NCBI RefSeq assembly: GCF_963678635.1 | Contig: NC_087064.1 | Location: 14,563,802 to 14,627,801, forward strand | Direction of reading: 5' to 3' | DNA: 64,000 bases | Origin: Symsagittifera roscoffensis | Lineage: Eukaryota; Xenacoelomorpha; Acoela; Convolutidae | Shown here: positions 12,510 to 23,618 of the stretch, in pieces | Numbering within the stretch: position 1 is the stretch's first letter | Layout of the letters: every line of letters begins with the position of its first letter | Made by a program: the position numbers and the translations under genes | Notes under the pieces: generated by a model | What the model was told of the DNA's origin: nothing | Databases searched by the model: none | The model's input: only the letters and a program-made list of their open reading frames with translations

Positions 12510-12815
12510 AGTTTAGGTCCGGGGTGGCCTTCTAACAGAGTAATACCGGATAACTACTCCGTCTATTTGTGACGCTATCTTATTTTTGGCCAGATTGTTT
12601 CGTGCAAATTATTATACCACTCCTAGTTTACTTTTATATTTCTTAAACTCAATAGATCTAGAATATAGTGGTTTTCTCTGGCTGAAACTAGGAAAAATTT
12701 CAGCTTTACAGTTTATCGTAAGTTTCAGTAAGGATGGATTATGATTGGTTTGATAAAACATTTTACAAAATATCAAGGTATATAATCAACACTTGTTTTG
12801 AATTGTTTTCAAAAC
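12510..12815 (+). repeat. Diverged relative of tandem-unit segment 1336-1710
   Basis: Shares ordered blocks with 1336-1710: GGGGTGGCCTTCT...AGAGTAAT, CAATAGATCTAGAATAT, TTTCAGCTTTA.A.TTTAT, GTTTCAGTAA and TATAAT.AA.ACTT. The copies are clearly diverged, so this predates the tandem amplification. It may be a second copy of an unclassified dispersed repeat. Confidence 0.75.
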
Positions 12816-13163
12816 TTTGGCCGAACGTTCCGAAAGATAATTTTTTTTGAAAGCAATTAGCTGGCCTATCGACAATTTGCATATAAACCAAGCTGCTTGT
12901 ATCCAAAAAATGTATCTATATGTAACAATCTGGAAATACCTGGAAATACCAAATTTTGGTCGTGGTTGTCTGAAAAGAAAACCATTTGGTCGCGACAGTC
13001 TTGAAATACCACAATCGACCTCGACCCGGGTGTTACGTTTTGCAAAATGTATGAAGTTTGTATGATTAGTATTTTTTCATAGACTTAGTCAATGAAACTA
13101 TATGACTAGCATTTTTGGTCAACGGAGATCAACCCGGGGGATGGGGGGGGGGGGGGTGAGTAA

Positions 13164-13444
13164 TTAGATAGAATGGATTTGAACAGAGTGACCTGATTTA
13201 TTGGACGCTGATTCTTGTCCCATAAGCCCATTTTTCTTTCTGCAAACTTGACCGACGCACTTTTCTAGATCTGTTTCTTTCAATGTACAGATGAAGGAAA
13301 TCAGTTCTCGGTCAGAATCAGAACAGTTCTTTGATCGAAATAGTTGGCCCAAAGTTGCGCAATCACTCCAGTTTAAATTACTGCAATTAATAGCTGATTG
13401 TATTGTGACCGCAATGAGACTAGCGAAACCCAAGATTTTGACGA
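13164..13444 (-). CDS. Candidate exon, cysteine-rich protein of unknown family
   Basis: The minus strand has a strong splice acceptor at 13445-13446: a pyrimidine-rich tract ending TGTTTTTCAG. It is followed by about 93 open codons to a TAA at 13164. The translation opens with a hydrophobic stretch (KILGFASLIAVTIQS), then a segment with at least six cysteines (INCSNLNWSDC, KNCSDSD, FICTL, KCVGQVC) and a polar tail. A possible donor (CAG/GTCACT) lies about 30 bases before the stop, so the exon may end earlier. A secreted or membrane-anchored small protein is plausible. No start codon lies in the exon, so an upstream exon is needed. I recognise no family. Confidence 0.4.
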
Positions 13445-14553
13445 CTGAAAAACATTGAAAATTAGACAAGAAGCTGAACAAAAGTTTGAAGCATCGGAGA
13501 ATATTTGTGAGAAATTGAAGCTAACAAAAAGAAGAAAAAATTTTAAGAAAAATCGTCACTATACCTTTGTGCAAGTCTTGTTGTGCAAGTAGCACAGAAC
13601 GTTCCGAACAGAATTTCGCAAAAATTTTCAACTATTGTCTCATTTTTTATTTCAACTATTGTCGTTTTTTTTCTGAGTGGTGAGATGAAAGGATCTGAAC
13701 AAAAAACTAGAACTTAGCCATATTCGACAGTAATATTTGAAAAGATAAAAAGTTTTTGAAGGCAAATAACAAGAAAACCAAAAACATCATACAAATAATT
13801 TTTTTTTAAATTGAAACTTTTTTGCAGAATTCTTTTTGAGTTTTGATGTTTTTGATTCCCAAAATAGCGCAAAATACTCCAAAAATTAAATTTTTCCGGT
13901 TAAATTTTTCACAATTCAAATTAAGCATGAATAACTCTTTCAAGATTGTTCGCTCGCTTTGCTTGCTTTAATTAAGACTAAAAATCAAAATTTTGAAACC
14001 CGTTTTTCTCGATATTGGGACATTTAAAAAAAAAAATTAAAGTAGTTCGAAATCGACTGAAAAAATTAACAAGATATATCACTCGACCCGTTCAGTTAAC
14101 TATTTTTGGTACCTGAGAGTGGAAAACAAAACAAAAAAAACTAACACACTCCCAAATACAGAATTCCACCCCATTTTCAATGATCTGAACAACAATATAA
14201 GGAAAGCCTGGAAAAGCCGAGTGGAAAAAGTGATTTCTGCGCATCAAATTGTTTTTATATGCCAAGTCAAAAACGGTCGTTTGCAAAATGAATCACAATG
14301 CATCAGTATATCGAAGAAAGCAGCATAATAGCAGACATAACAGCAGCCAATTTATCCTCATGGCAGAACAACGTTTTCACGTTTATTCCTTATTGTTTAA
14401 ATAAAGAATATATTGAATGATTGGGATTTGAACAGTACTGGATACTTTTTTGCAATGATACGGTTTTTTAGTTAATTTTGGTAAACTTTTTTTCCTTTTT
14501 TGCTTAATTTCGTTAACGAATGGTCCCATACTTTTATCATATTGCCTAAATCT
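13445..14553. other. No gene recognised
   Basis: AT-rich sequence with only short overlapping frames on both strands (around 14092-14328). I see no transposon ends or splice-bounded frame here. A G-run of about 14 bases sits just to the left, at 13143-13156. Confidence 0.5.
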
Positions 14554-14554
14554 A

Positions 14555-14880
14555 GGGGCGGATCTAGGATTTTCTCAAGGTGGGGGGGGGGGGGCGGATT
14601 TTCAAAAAAATTTTGAAAATCTTGTTGAACTTTTTTTTAGGTCGATCAATTTGATTTTCCGAGCTCTCCCAAAGCACCAAAAAGATCTTTTTTGTTCAAA
14701 CGTTTTGAGCCGAAGGCAAAATTTTGAAAAAACAGGCCAAAAAGGCGTTTTTGGGCACTTTTTGGAAAAATTTGACCAAAAAATCGCGTTTTTTCGGCGC
14801 GCGCTCCCATATCAAAATAGTATAAACTGGCGACAAAAAAAAATGGCATTTCAAAAAAAAATAGGGAAAAGGCGATAAAC
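14555..14880 (+). mobile_element. hAT-like MITE relic (AGGGGCGGAT family), 3' end lost
   Basis: Begins with the family 5' end AGGGGCGGATCTAGGATTTTC and its G-run, then TTTTTTTAGGTCGATCAATTTG, CCGAGCTCTCCCAAAGC, CAGGCCAAAAA and GCGCGCGCTCCC, as in the intact copy at 31664-32091. The similarity fades after about 14830 and no right terminus is present. Short ORFs on both strands here are by-products of the repeat. Confidence 0.8.
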
Positions 14881-15249
14881 CATGCACCAAATGGTTCACA
14901 CGTTTTTTACTAACCACCATAGATATCTCTAATTTGAAGTCTTGACTGCATCTCTGGCTTTTATGAAAATAAACTAAAATATTTCAATTAATCTGGAATT
15001 GTGTAGAGATTCATTCAAAATATTTTGTCTTTTAATATTTTTGATCTCACTTCGGTAATGTTTTTGCGATGATTCAACATAATTTTTTGTAAACCTTGAC
15101 TTTTGATTCCACATTTTCTGTGCAGAAGTTTTTTAGAAGAGTATGTTTTTGCTCTTTTACAAATGTTCTTTCACGACAAGGCATGAATGAAAAATGAAAT
15201 ATTACAACGCATGAATGAAAAAAGAAAAAATTTGCATAGTTTTGCGCAC

Positions 15250-15329
15250 TTTTCCGGCCTCTTTCACAGTTTTTCGGGCTCTTTCACAATTTTCCGGGCT
15301 CTTTCACAATTTTCTGGCATCTGTCACCC
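15250..15329. repeat. ~20-bp minisatellite (about 4 units)
   Basis: Four imperfect copies of TTTCCGGGCTCTTTCACAAT in tandem, the last two more diverged. Confidence 0.85.
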
Positions 15330-15767
15330 AGAAAGATCAAAAACATATTCTTCAACATTTAGAACAAATTTGAAGATGACCTCGGGCAAAAGAACCGCAC
15401 TCGGGCCCTCAGGCCGAGCTCATTTGTCCTCGGGCGTCTTTCAACTATGTTCTAACTACTACAAAGAACACATAAATAAATTTGCTGTTCGTTTTTAACT
15501 TACGCCCTTTCAGCTCATTTCTCGGAATTAAAACGAACCAAAGTTTCGTCAAGTAGTTCGGACCAAAACGAACTAATGCTTGTTTTTTTTTCATTCCAAC
15601 TTTTGAAGAAAAAACCGGACTGTTTGTAATTGGACTGATCGACAATTTGTAGACAATTTTCTTATTTTTATCTAACTTTCGTTACTGAATTATTCATTGT
15701 AAAACAAAACATATATGATTCCTTGAGCTCAAATCTAAAATTGTTTTTCACTTGCGGTTTTTCACTT

Positions 15768-16180
15768 GAGGTTGGGGGGGGGGGGTGGGGGATTGGGGGT
15801 TTCAAAAAGTTTTCGACAATTTTGTCGACCTTTTTTTAGGTCGGTCAAATTGGTTTTCCGAACTCTCCCAGAGCGTTAAAAAGGCCCTGTTTTGATCACA
15901 TTTTCTGCGCCGCAGGCAAAATTTTGAAAAAAAAACAGGCCAAAAAAGGCATTTTTAGGCATTTGTGGTAAATTTTGATCAAAAAATCACGCTTTTTTAA
16001 GCGCACGCTCCCCCATCAAAATAAGCGCACACTCCCCCTCAAATTTTCTTAAGCGCAAGATTTTAGGGTCTGTCACCAAACGTGGGTATTTCAAAATAGT
16101 ACAAAGAGTGAACCCTTTGTGTCGGCAGGTGGTCGAATCCCTAAGGTGGGGCGTCCACCTCGCCCCTAAATCTGCCCCTG
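15768..16180 (+). mobile_element. hAT-like MITE relic, 5' terminus degraded
   Basis: Carries the family core (TTTTTTTAGGTCGGTCAAATTGG, CTGCGCCGCAGGCAAAATTTTG, CAGGCCAAAAAAGGC) and the right terminus CCCCTAAATCTGCCCCTG at 16180. The left end is replaced by a G-rich run near 15772. It includes a short internal duplication of AAGCGCACRCTCCCCC. The GGTCGAATCCCTAAGG near its right end is part of the repeat, not a tRNA B box. Confidence 0.8.
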
Positions 16181-16607
16181 CTCACGAGTTAATTTTTGAT
16201 TAGAAAAAAAAAACAATTAATTCGTCAATTTTTTTTCAAGTCTGAGATTCGAAGCCCCTGCATTAAAATGAGTTAGAAGTATTTTAAAAATGTAAGGCAA
16301 GCGTTTGTTTTTTCGAGCCTTATTTGACTACATGAAAATAAAAAAATAAAATGAGTTGGTTGTCATGATAATTTAATTTAAGTAGAAAACACATGATTGC
16401 TTTTTAAAAAATACCAGCAAAAGCGAAATCTGATTAATTTGATTTTCTGTTCTTTTTTCAATTTCATAGACAAAACAATGCATATCCGCCTCTCTAAACC
16501 CGCCCCATAAAATGACTCACAGTTTAACACTTAATAATCAATTTTAGCCTCTGTCCAAAGTTTCTAGCTATATATCATTTTTCATATATCAACAGCACAT
16601 CAGAATA

Positions 16608-16790
16608 TTAAAAGAGCCGTCGAATCAATCAGGGTTTTCCCTGATATGCAAGCAATCTCGTGGTATTTTAGTTTAAATACATCTAAGTATCATTCAGATT
16701 TGCTACGGAACTAAATTTGAGCTAGAAACAATTGTGCTAAGCGTGAGCACGTACGAATTTCTTATCGGCTTTTGATAAGCGTTCGTAGGG
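16608..16790 (+). repeat. Unclassified dispersed repeat, copy 1
   Basis: Shares ordered blocks with 20382-20535: AAAAGAGCCGTC, GCAAGCAATCT, ATCATTCAGATTTGCTACG, and GGCTTTTGATAAGCGTT at the end. No inverted repeats or coding capacity are visible. Confidence 0.65.
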
Positions 16791-17041
16791 TTAGCAACGC
16801 GTAGAAAAGTGTTTATAGGGTTTGCAAACTAGATTTAGGGTTTTGTTAGTTATCTAAACATAAATAAGATCCCATTTTTTTCACTGTAACAACTGGCTTT
16901 CGATTAGTGCCAAAAACTCTCTTCAGCACAGCTATTCGTGCCAAAAACTCTGTTCAGCAATACATTTAATGTCCATACAATTTATATTAAAAAAATGAGG
17001 ACTATAATTCACATTTGAAACTTATCACAAAAATTAAGTTA

Positions 17042-18279
17042 TCGCCAAAAAGACTCATAGAGACGTAAATTTTTTGTTTTGTGTCAAAAAATTGGAACTT
17101 GATGAAAAAGATCAACTTAATTTTACCGAGGAGTGAACTAATAACCAACAGCAGCCCCTTTCGGCATTGTTACTAAAAGTACTCTGTCAGGGATAGAATT
17201 CTACAACTTTTTCACAAAATCATAAGAGATGGATTTTCTAGCGTTTTTGATGCTTTCTTCTAAGTTTTCTTTAGTTAGATTCACTCCAGTCATTCGTTTC
17301 TTCATCAACGTCCACACATTCTCAGGGCTGTATGGGGCCATTCGGCGGTCTGAATATGACTTTCGGCTAAAAACTGTCTTACGATTTCTGCTCTATGAAC
17401 TGGGCAATTGTCTTCTCAGCGCTTCCAACGAAAAGTTGCATAATCCGTGATCAAATTTTGGTCAAGAACGTCCCTATAAGTTTTAACTTATATGGCAGGG
17501 GACTTTTTACTAATACAAAATTACCGTCAGGTTTAATGATCCCCCAAAACATAACAGGAAAACGGAAAGAAGTCTTCAAAACAGTACACTGTGGCTTATA
17601 ACGCTCACCACGTCGACGCCAAACTCGAATACGACCATCTGTGTTCAGGGCAAATCGGATTTTGTCTGAGAAAATTACAGACTGCATTAAATTTGGATTT
17701 TTAACACAAAAACGGCGTTTCTTCTTCCAAAAAGCACTGTTCTTCTTGACCAACTTTAGGCGGATCTGCTCGCAAAACCATGTTTTCTTAGTTGCTGAGA
17801 TGATTTTTGTACTGAAACAGTTATAATCCGAATTTAGTTACTTATTAGATTGTTTTCTTTCTCTTTTTTTTTACTTTCTGTCAAAAGTTTTTCTTCTTTT
17901 CCTCTAATTTTTGATTTTCTCTCACATCTAGAAAGCCCAGAGATGGTAGGATCTTAGATATAAACTTTGTAAACACTGTACGCAATTTGTCGGTTTACTT
18001 TCAGCGTATTGGCTACTTTTCCGAAAGTCTAACCTTGTTGTTGTAAGCCAACATTTTTGAACTTCGTTTCTAAACTCAATGTAATGCATTTAGCAATGTT
18101 TCTGAAGTAACTGAAAAAAATCCCGCAAAAACGTGAAAATATTTCGCGTCAAAATTTACGGGCCTCACTTTTTGTTCAATTCTTAAACAAGATTAATAAT
18201 ATGGTGTCAAACTATCTATAAAACGGTTTCCCAGCAGACACTTTAAGAAAAAATGCCTGTAAGAGTCTTTTTGGCGAAA
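17042..18279 (-). mobile_element. Tc1-like (DD34E) transposon, near full length, dead
   Basis: About 1.24 kb bounded by terminal inverted repeats sharing CGCCAAAAAGACTC and neighbouring bases (left from 17042, right ending 18279). It is flanked on both sides by TA (17040-17041 and 18280-18281), the target duplication of the Tc1/mariner superfamily. The transposase frame lies on the minus strand and is broken by stops, frameshifts and a small deletion. Confidence 0.95.
17138..18110 (-). pseudogene. Tc1-like transposase pseudogene
   Basis: Minus-strand remains of a DDE transposase that would cut and insert Tc1-type elements. Order of parts: an N-terminal helix-turn-helix trace near 18000 (KVANTLKVNRQIAYSVYK), then at 17753-17451 the catalytic core start with FSDKIRF (first Asp) and VWRRRGERY, then EDNCPVHRA (second Asp), WPPYSP and ENVWTLMKKR (final Glu), and a C-terminal tail with a stop at 17138-17140. 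Five residues usually present between YSP and ENVW in Tc1-like proteins are deleted, so the Asp-Glu spacing falls from the usual 34 to 29. In-frame stops in the helix-turn-helix and before EDNC also show it is inactive. Confidence 0.93.
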
Positions 18280-18281
18280 TA

Positions 18282-20381
18282 GCGTATTTGATATTGTTTA
18301 TAAAATCTTTCCAAATCTTCCGTTTGCTAGTTTTTTTTTCGATCTTAGTTCTTGATATTTTTGCGGTTTTCAACATTAACTATTGACAAAATTAAGCGCA
18401 AGTTTCATTTTTTAATCTCGAAATGCCTAAATTTAAAAAACGCATGAAAGTTTACCAATCGACTGAAAGTGATCGGAACTACCATCCCTGAAAATCTCCA
18501 AATTAATTTTTCCGGGTTTTTCCAGGTCTGAAAATAGAAACCTTCATCATCCTCATCAAATTTTTCATAACGAGTAAAAATGTAAGAAACAACTGAGTTA
18601 AATTAAATTGTCACATTGATTTTTCCATTTTTCTCGCTGATAATGATTGTTTCACGTCGCATGAACATATTTTTTACTCAGCATGTTCAAAAAATAATTC
18701 ACTACGATGCATGTTCTTTACGATGCAAAAACTAGTATATAATGCTTCCTATTAATCATTAGTAATATCTTCCTATTAAAAATTAAAAATTGAGTTGCTC
18801 AGAGGGAGTCGTTCGTATCACATGCTGTCAATTGATATAAAATATTCGTTAATCTTCAAAAAAATCATTGTTCAAATAGGTCTTAAAATTTAGTTTTTTT
18901 TTGGATACTGAAAACCTGAATTTGCGTTTAGTTTTGTCCACATGTGTAATTTCTTGCAAGTTTGACTTACGATTCCAGTTTTTTCTTGGAAGTGTTTCTA
19001 AAAGAGCACATAAAAATTTTGCAGTGCGTTATCAATTTACGCACTTTTAACTAAATTCTGGGAATTTACGCACATCAAAGAGCGTACTGGATTCTCATTT
19101 ATTGAGTTTTTTGATAAATTAAGGCTTGTTCGTTCCCACATTCGAAAATACCGTACCCTTTGTGCGTGGAGTGATCACTTTCTTAGATTAATTTCTTATT
19201 TGAACCTAACAATTGTTAAGAGTAATGTAATGAACGTAACGAAAACTCTTATATTGTCTAGCTCAATTTTTTGGTTTCAAAGAAAAAGTCTTAAAAATTT
19301 GACGCACTTAGTTTTAACGCACTTTTTGAGTTCAATTGAAATTCATCTACTGAAGATTACGTAAATATCACTCTCCAAATACAATCGTGGAAGTGGCGCG
19401 AAAAAACGTGAAAAATTTCTAGTTTCTAAAGTGTTTTTTTTTTCAAAGGATTTCCAGCGGAACTAAAACTTACTTATTGATTCATTTTTCTCATATTGGG
19501 TTCATGTTCTAAAACAGGGCTTTTTTTCCTTACCCCCACCAGCAAAGTTTCACTTGTTCACATCATTCGATTGTTTCGAAAATAGGCTTGCAAACTGATG
19601 AGGCCATGACAAACATATTGGTCATATTTAATCTTGTAAAACTCCTCGTTACACCACAAAAATGATGCTTATGTGAAAAGGGGAGAAAAGAAAAAGAGCC
19701 CAAAGAAACGCCCGTCGTAAATTGTTCTAAAAATTTGAAAAGTTTAAAGGGCATCTATTTTTTCTGTGAAATTCAAAAGTTTTTTATGTTATGGAATTTA
19801 TGAATATATGTTTGTGGAATTATTTAATGCAACTTAAAATATATAGATGTTTTGAGCTGAAAATCAAATTACTTCACTTGGGATTAATGATTCTGACAAC
19901 TGCTAGTTTGATAAAAATTGGAATGAATTTATTTTGCGTCTCTGTATAACACGTAAGCGGCAAATTTATCAGCCATAAAAATTCTCGTTTTTTCCATTTA
20001 GCAAACAAATTGAGGAAGTTTTTTTGCCGACCAATTCCTGCGATGAAACGAATGGCTTCTGAACTAAATTTTTTTATATCCCATTAAAACTTTTAACCCC
20101 ATGATTTTACATAAAACCAATTGAGACTATTTGCACTAATTTATGCGTACTTTGAAAGTTTTTTGATGATTCTGAAAGATTTACGCGAATCATATACGCA
20201 AAACAAACTACCATCAACCTAAAATTGTTCCAATTAAAAAAAACCAAATTATTGGTTATTAATAATTCATATAACAACTCACAGTTCAAGATATCATACT
20301 CGATTTTTGGCAGTATGAAGTTTATAGGTTCAATAGGTTTATAATTTCATAATTTAAAAATAATAATTTATATTTTTAAAA
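18282..20381. other. No gene recognised; small Helentron-like trace
   Basis: AT-rich sequence without a supportable ORF. Around 20130-20240 there is a short match to 50270-50350 (ACTAATTTATGCG.ACTTTGAA and following), which in the latter place is inside a Helentron-like copy. ACGCAC-containing short repeats occur at 19027, 19068 and 19304-19330. Confidence 0.45.
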
Positions 20382-20535
20382 GAGCCGTCTGAAATGCGAG
20401 CAATCTTATGGGAGTTCACTTTAGTTCCATATAAATATCATTCAGAATTGCTACGAATCTGAATATGAGTTTGAAAAAACTTGCGTTAAATGTGATCTAC
20501 TAAAAATTCTAATAGGCTTTTGAAAAGCGTTTTTT
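20382..20535 (+). repeat. Unclassified dispersed repeat, copy 2
   Basis: Diverged copy of 16608-16790 with the same block order. Its right end (GGCTTTTGAAAAGCGTTTTT) abuts the MITE at 20538. Confidence 0.65.
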
Positions 20536-20537
20536 TG

Positions 20538-20914
20538 GGGGGCGTTCATTAGTGCCGAAGTACAACAGTGCCGAAAAAGGCTGGAAAATTTCAGAAGAAC
20601 TTCTAAAGAGCGGGAAATTACTGACGCTAATTATCAAAGAAAATCACTCCAATTTCGGCGCCAAAATGTCTGCAACAGCAAATTAAACAATGATTTTGGT
20701 GCGAAAACGTCTAAATTGCAAATTTTTTCTCTCAAAATCATTAATTGCCACTTAAGCTTGTAAGCAATCGCTGTTTAATTTTTGATTGCCGCTCTTAATA
20801 TGTTGAAATTTGTTCAAATTTTCGGCCTTGTTGAACAAAGTTTTCATTTTCGGCACTGTTGAACAAAGTTTTCATTTTTGGCACTGTTTTACTTCGGCAC
20901 TGTTGTACTGTCCC
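20538..20914. mobile_element. Foldback MITE with AGTGCCGAAGTA termini
   Basis: The left end contains AGTGCCGAAGTACAACAGTGCCG and the right end the complementary sequence, with extra iterations of ACAGTGCCGAA inside the right arm. Flanks are T-runs on both sides (7 and 8 T), compatible with a T-rich target duplication. The layout (GGG start, ACAACA, repeated CCGA boxes) resembles the MITE at 51630-52086, so a Mutator-type relation is possible. No coding capacity. Confidence 0.7.
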
Positions 20915-21282
20915 TTTTTTTTCTACAAGATGTAAGGTTTTGCGAGAGATTCAGTATAAGAAATTTCATTTTTCACACTATGTCTATGACTGTCATATGA
21001 AACTCACAAGAGTAATTGTCACCAGCACTTTTTTGTGGCTTTAGCGAGATAAATCTCTGCAGTCTTAACACGTTGCTAAAAGTTCTAAGAAACAAAAATT
21101 GCTGATGAACACCGAGTCAGATTAGTGCCAAAAAATCTAAGACTAAAAACTAAAATTTAAACAATAGAATCGGAATGTTTTTAAAAGTTGAGATTTTTTG
21201 TATACTTTTGCTTCGAGAAATCTATAAACTGTTTTTAAGGTTCGTCAGCGAAAAATTGGTTGACTAAAACAGAAACAATCAG

Positions 21283-21367
21283 AGACCTTTGGGTGGTATG
21301 TGGTCAATTACTTCAAGGGGACGGGCAAATGGCCATGCGCATCCCCCTCCCCCTAAATCCACCACTG
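21283..21367 (+). mobile_element. hAT-like right-end fragment (copy A)
   Basis: Ends with CCCCCTAAATCCACCACTG, matching the right terminus of the hAT-like family (CCCCTAAATCCGCCCCTG). Only the terminal ~85 bp are present, and the left breakpoint coincides with the start of the tandem duplication. The copy B counterpart is 25845-25929. Confidence 0.6.
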
Positions 21368-22769
21368 CATTGAGTTTTGCAGTATTTAAAATAATACTTG
21401 GCACTTCGACTTTGACAAACACCTCTAAAATGATAACAAAGTTTATTATGCACAAAGAGCGTGAGGCAAAAGCTTATTCTCTTCAGAACTTTTTCATTAA
21501 TTAAAAACTTTAAAATTAGCTAAGTAGCGCGGGGATGCATCCCTGTGTTAAAAGAAGAAAGTCTCTCCTCTTTTTAAGGGCCCTTGACATGGGCTAGATA
21601 ATACAAATAATTTGCTTGACCAATTTTGTATCCAATTCCTGGTCGTCCCGATTTTGCTAAATATTTACACTGACGAATTCCGCCAAAATGTGCAACACGG
21701 ACTTGAATGTTCCGCAATTCAAAAACGAGAACTTAGAATAGAACGGGGGGAATAAACTATGAGCGGGACAGCTACTTGCGTTTTTACTCCCAGTATTTTT
21801 CATGCAGCTTACGCAGCCCGAAAAACTGCTTTAAATGGGCCAGTGCAGTCAGTTTTGGGCCCTAAAATGGTTAGCAGGCAGTAAAATGGACCGGCGCAGT
21901 GAGTTGGATAGCTGATAGTGTAGTTATTCTCAGTAGGAATGGGAACTGTTTTATCAACCCCCAAAACATTCAGCGGATGTCAGTGCTTGTAAGGTTCATG
22001 GGGCCGGCGCTCAGAAAAACTGTTTTTTTTTATGTTCGCGTTGTTTTTTGCAATCATCGTAACTGTTATACATCCTTTTGCGTCCTTCGCGTAGAGACTC
22101 TGCTTATTTCAGGCGGACCTTGTTCTTAAGTCGGTGGTAACGTCCTGTGGTCCAAGTTGTTTTTCCTGAAAAAGCATGAAATGGGTTTAACCATGCATGT
22201 GATCATTCAGAATATTATTCTCCTCCCCGTATATGGGAACCAAGAATCCATTGGTATCAAAAAGTCCAAAAACATAAGAAACCCATTGGAAAGAGATGTA
22301 TACTCGAGATAAGTTGACAAGAGCATGCAAAAACCCGGACCCCTTGAAACTCCCTGAGTCAGGTGCGAACGGTTAACGGTTTCCGGAAGTGCAAATCTCC
22401 TTATTAGAATTCAGTAACTAGCGGTGGAATCAACACCAAAGTTTATTAAGTTGAAAACTTTGCTCAGTTAGGCTAAATTTCAAGACCCTTGGACCCCTAA
22501 TTCCGATTTCATACCATAAGTGAACAGTCCCCCAGTTTTCCATGTGGCCATTTTTAGCACCCTATTAACACAGGGAGCCAAAACAATGAGATATGATATG
22601 GCGGTAGTAAGGTACAATGTGTGTTATAATTTGAACCAGAGCCAGCCGTTGAAGCAGCTGTTGCTCTTGGCATTTTGAACTATTCACGCCTCGGGAATGA
22701 GATAGCTTACGACCATGTGTCGAAGGTAACAAATTACACTTTAGGACTAGTAGCGCCGAATTAGCTTTT
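21368..22769. other. No gene recognised (copy A interior)
   Basis: Less AT-rich than the surroundings. Frames of 64-76 codons exist on both strands but are not splice-bounded and differ between the two copies through a one-base indel near 22028. The same sequence is at 25930-27308 in copy B. Confidence 0.5.
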
Positions 22770-23315
22770 TTGTTCCGACTTTCGATACGAAAGTAACGGA
22801 ATATTTGTGCCCGGGGTGGGTTTTTTTTTCTTCAGACAAATTTCGACTTTTTAACTAGCCATTTTTGACGGAATTTTTTTATATCATTTAAAAGGTATTG
22901 TTGTCCTGAGCTTAAATTTGAAAAGATATTTCACCTGTGATCATTTTTCGTAAAGCTATGAGGGTTTAAAGATTGCCATTTTGACCATTTTGACCAATTT
23001 GGGACAATTAACGCGAGATATATTTCGCTCTATTAACGCGTAAGCGAAGATTTAATCCGTCTTAGAAATCGTTCCAAATTGGTTGAACGAAACTTATTTG
23101 CCATAATTGATTTGTTACAAGGAACGAAATCTATACTTTTGTAATTTATATGGCGTGTGGGGGAGGGGGATGTTTTTCATAAAAAATTTCAAATTTAGAA
23201 AAAAGTTTTTCATTTTATTTTATTTCATTTAATTTTTTAATGTTATTACTGCTCCATAAAACTTAAAAGGCAGTCGGAACATTGAGGGCTTCGCCCTGAC
23301 ACGAGCAGTCTTGTT
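22770..23315 (+). mobile_element. Helentron-like (HINE-type) element, full length (copy A)
   Basis: Begins with TTGTTCCGACTTTCG. A perfect 7-bp-stem hairpin (ACTTTCG-ATA-CGAAAGT) follows the 5' tip. The 3' end has AGTCGGAACA, the inverse of the 5' TGTTCCGACT. It is followed by a GGGCTTCGCCC hairpin and the tip ACGAGCAGTCTTGTT. Unequally placed subterminal inverted repeats plus a 3' hairpin are the layout described for non-autonomous Helentron-type elements. There is no ORF. The interior includes the family hallmarks AACGCG.GATATATTTCGC and GGCGTGTGGGGG. Confidence 0.8.
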
Positions 23316-23403
23316 AAAAATTAAAATTCAAACAGACAAACAATTTAAAAGATAATAAACAGCTTGCCCTTGGGCAGATCAATCATTAATATGCTAGAGC
23401 ATA

Positions 23404-23618
23404 TGATAAAATGTTACTTTGTTGTAGCTAATTCTAATTTAAAACTATTAAAAAGAATAAGAATTAAGATGAATTAGTCGGTAAGTTAAAACATTAAAAC
23501 AATGAGAGATCATTCTCTCCGCCGGAGAGAATGGCCAATGAAGGTCATAGAGGAGTGACCTGTTAATTAAAACTAAATACGTTTTGCAATAAAGGCAAAA
23601 TATGATGCAATCACAACA
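23404..23618 (-). repeat. 3' LTR (copy A)
   Basis: 215 bp with TG...CA ends in minus orientation. It is recognised because its first 24 bp recur at 24881-24904 and the pair is bracketed by the TATGC target duplication. Confidence 0.8.

Noticed and set aside
16125-16145. GGTCGAATCCCTAAGG resembling a tRNA B box
   Set aside because: It is part of the hAT-like repeat (similar sequence at 32030 and 52675) and no A box or cloverleaf can be folded upstream.
23536-23562. AGGTCA N8 TGACCT, a nuclear-receptor-like inverted site
   Set aside because: It lies inside the LTR, the spacing is unusual, and such a pair is expected by chance in a window of this size. No function can be inferred.
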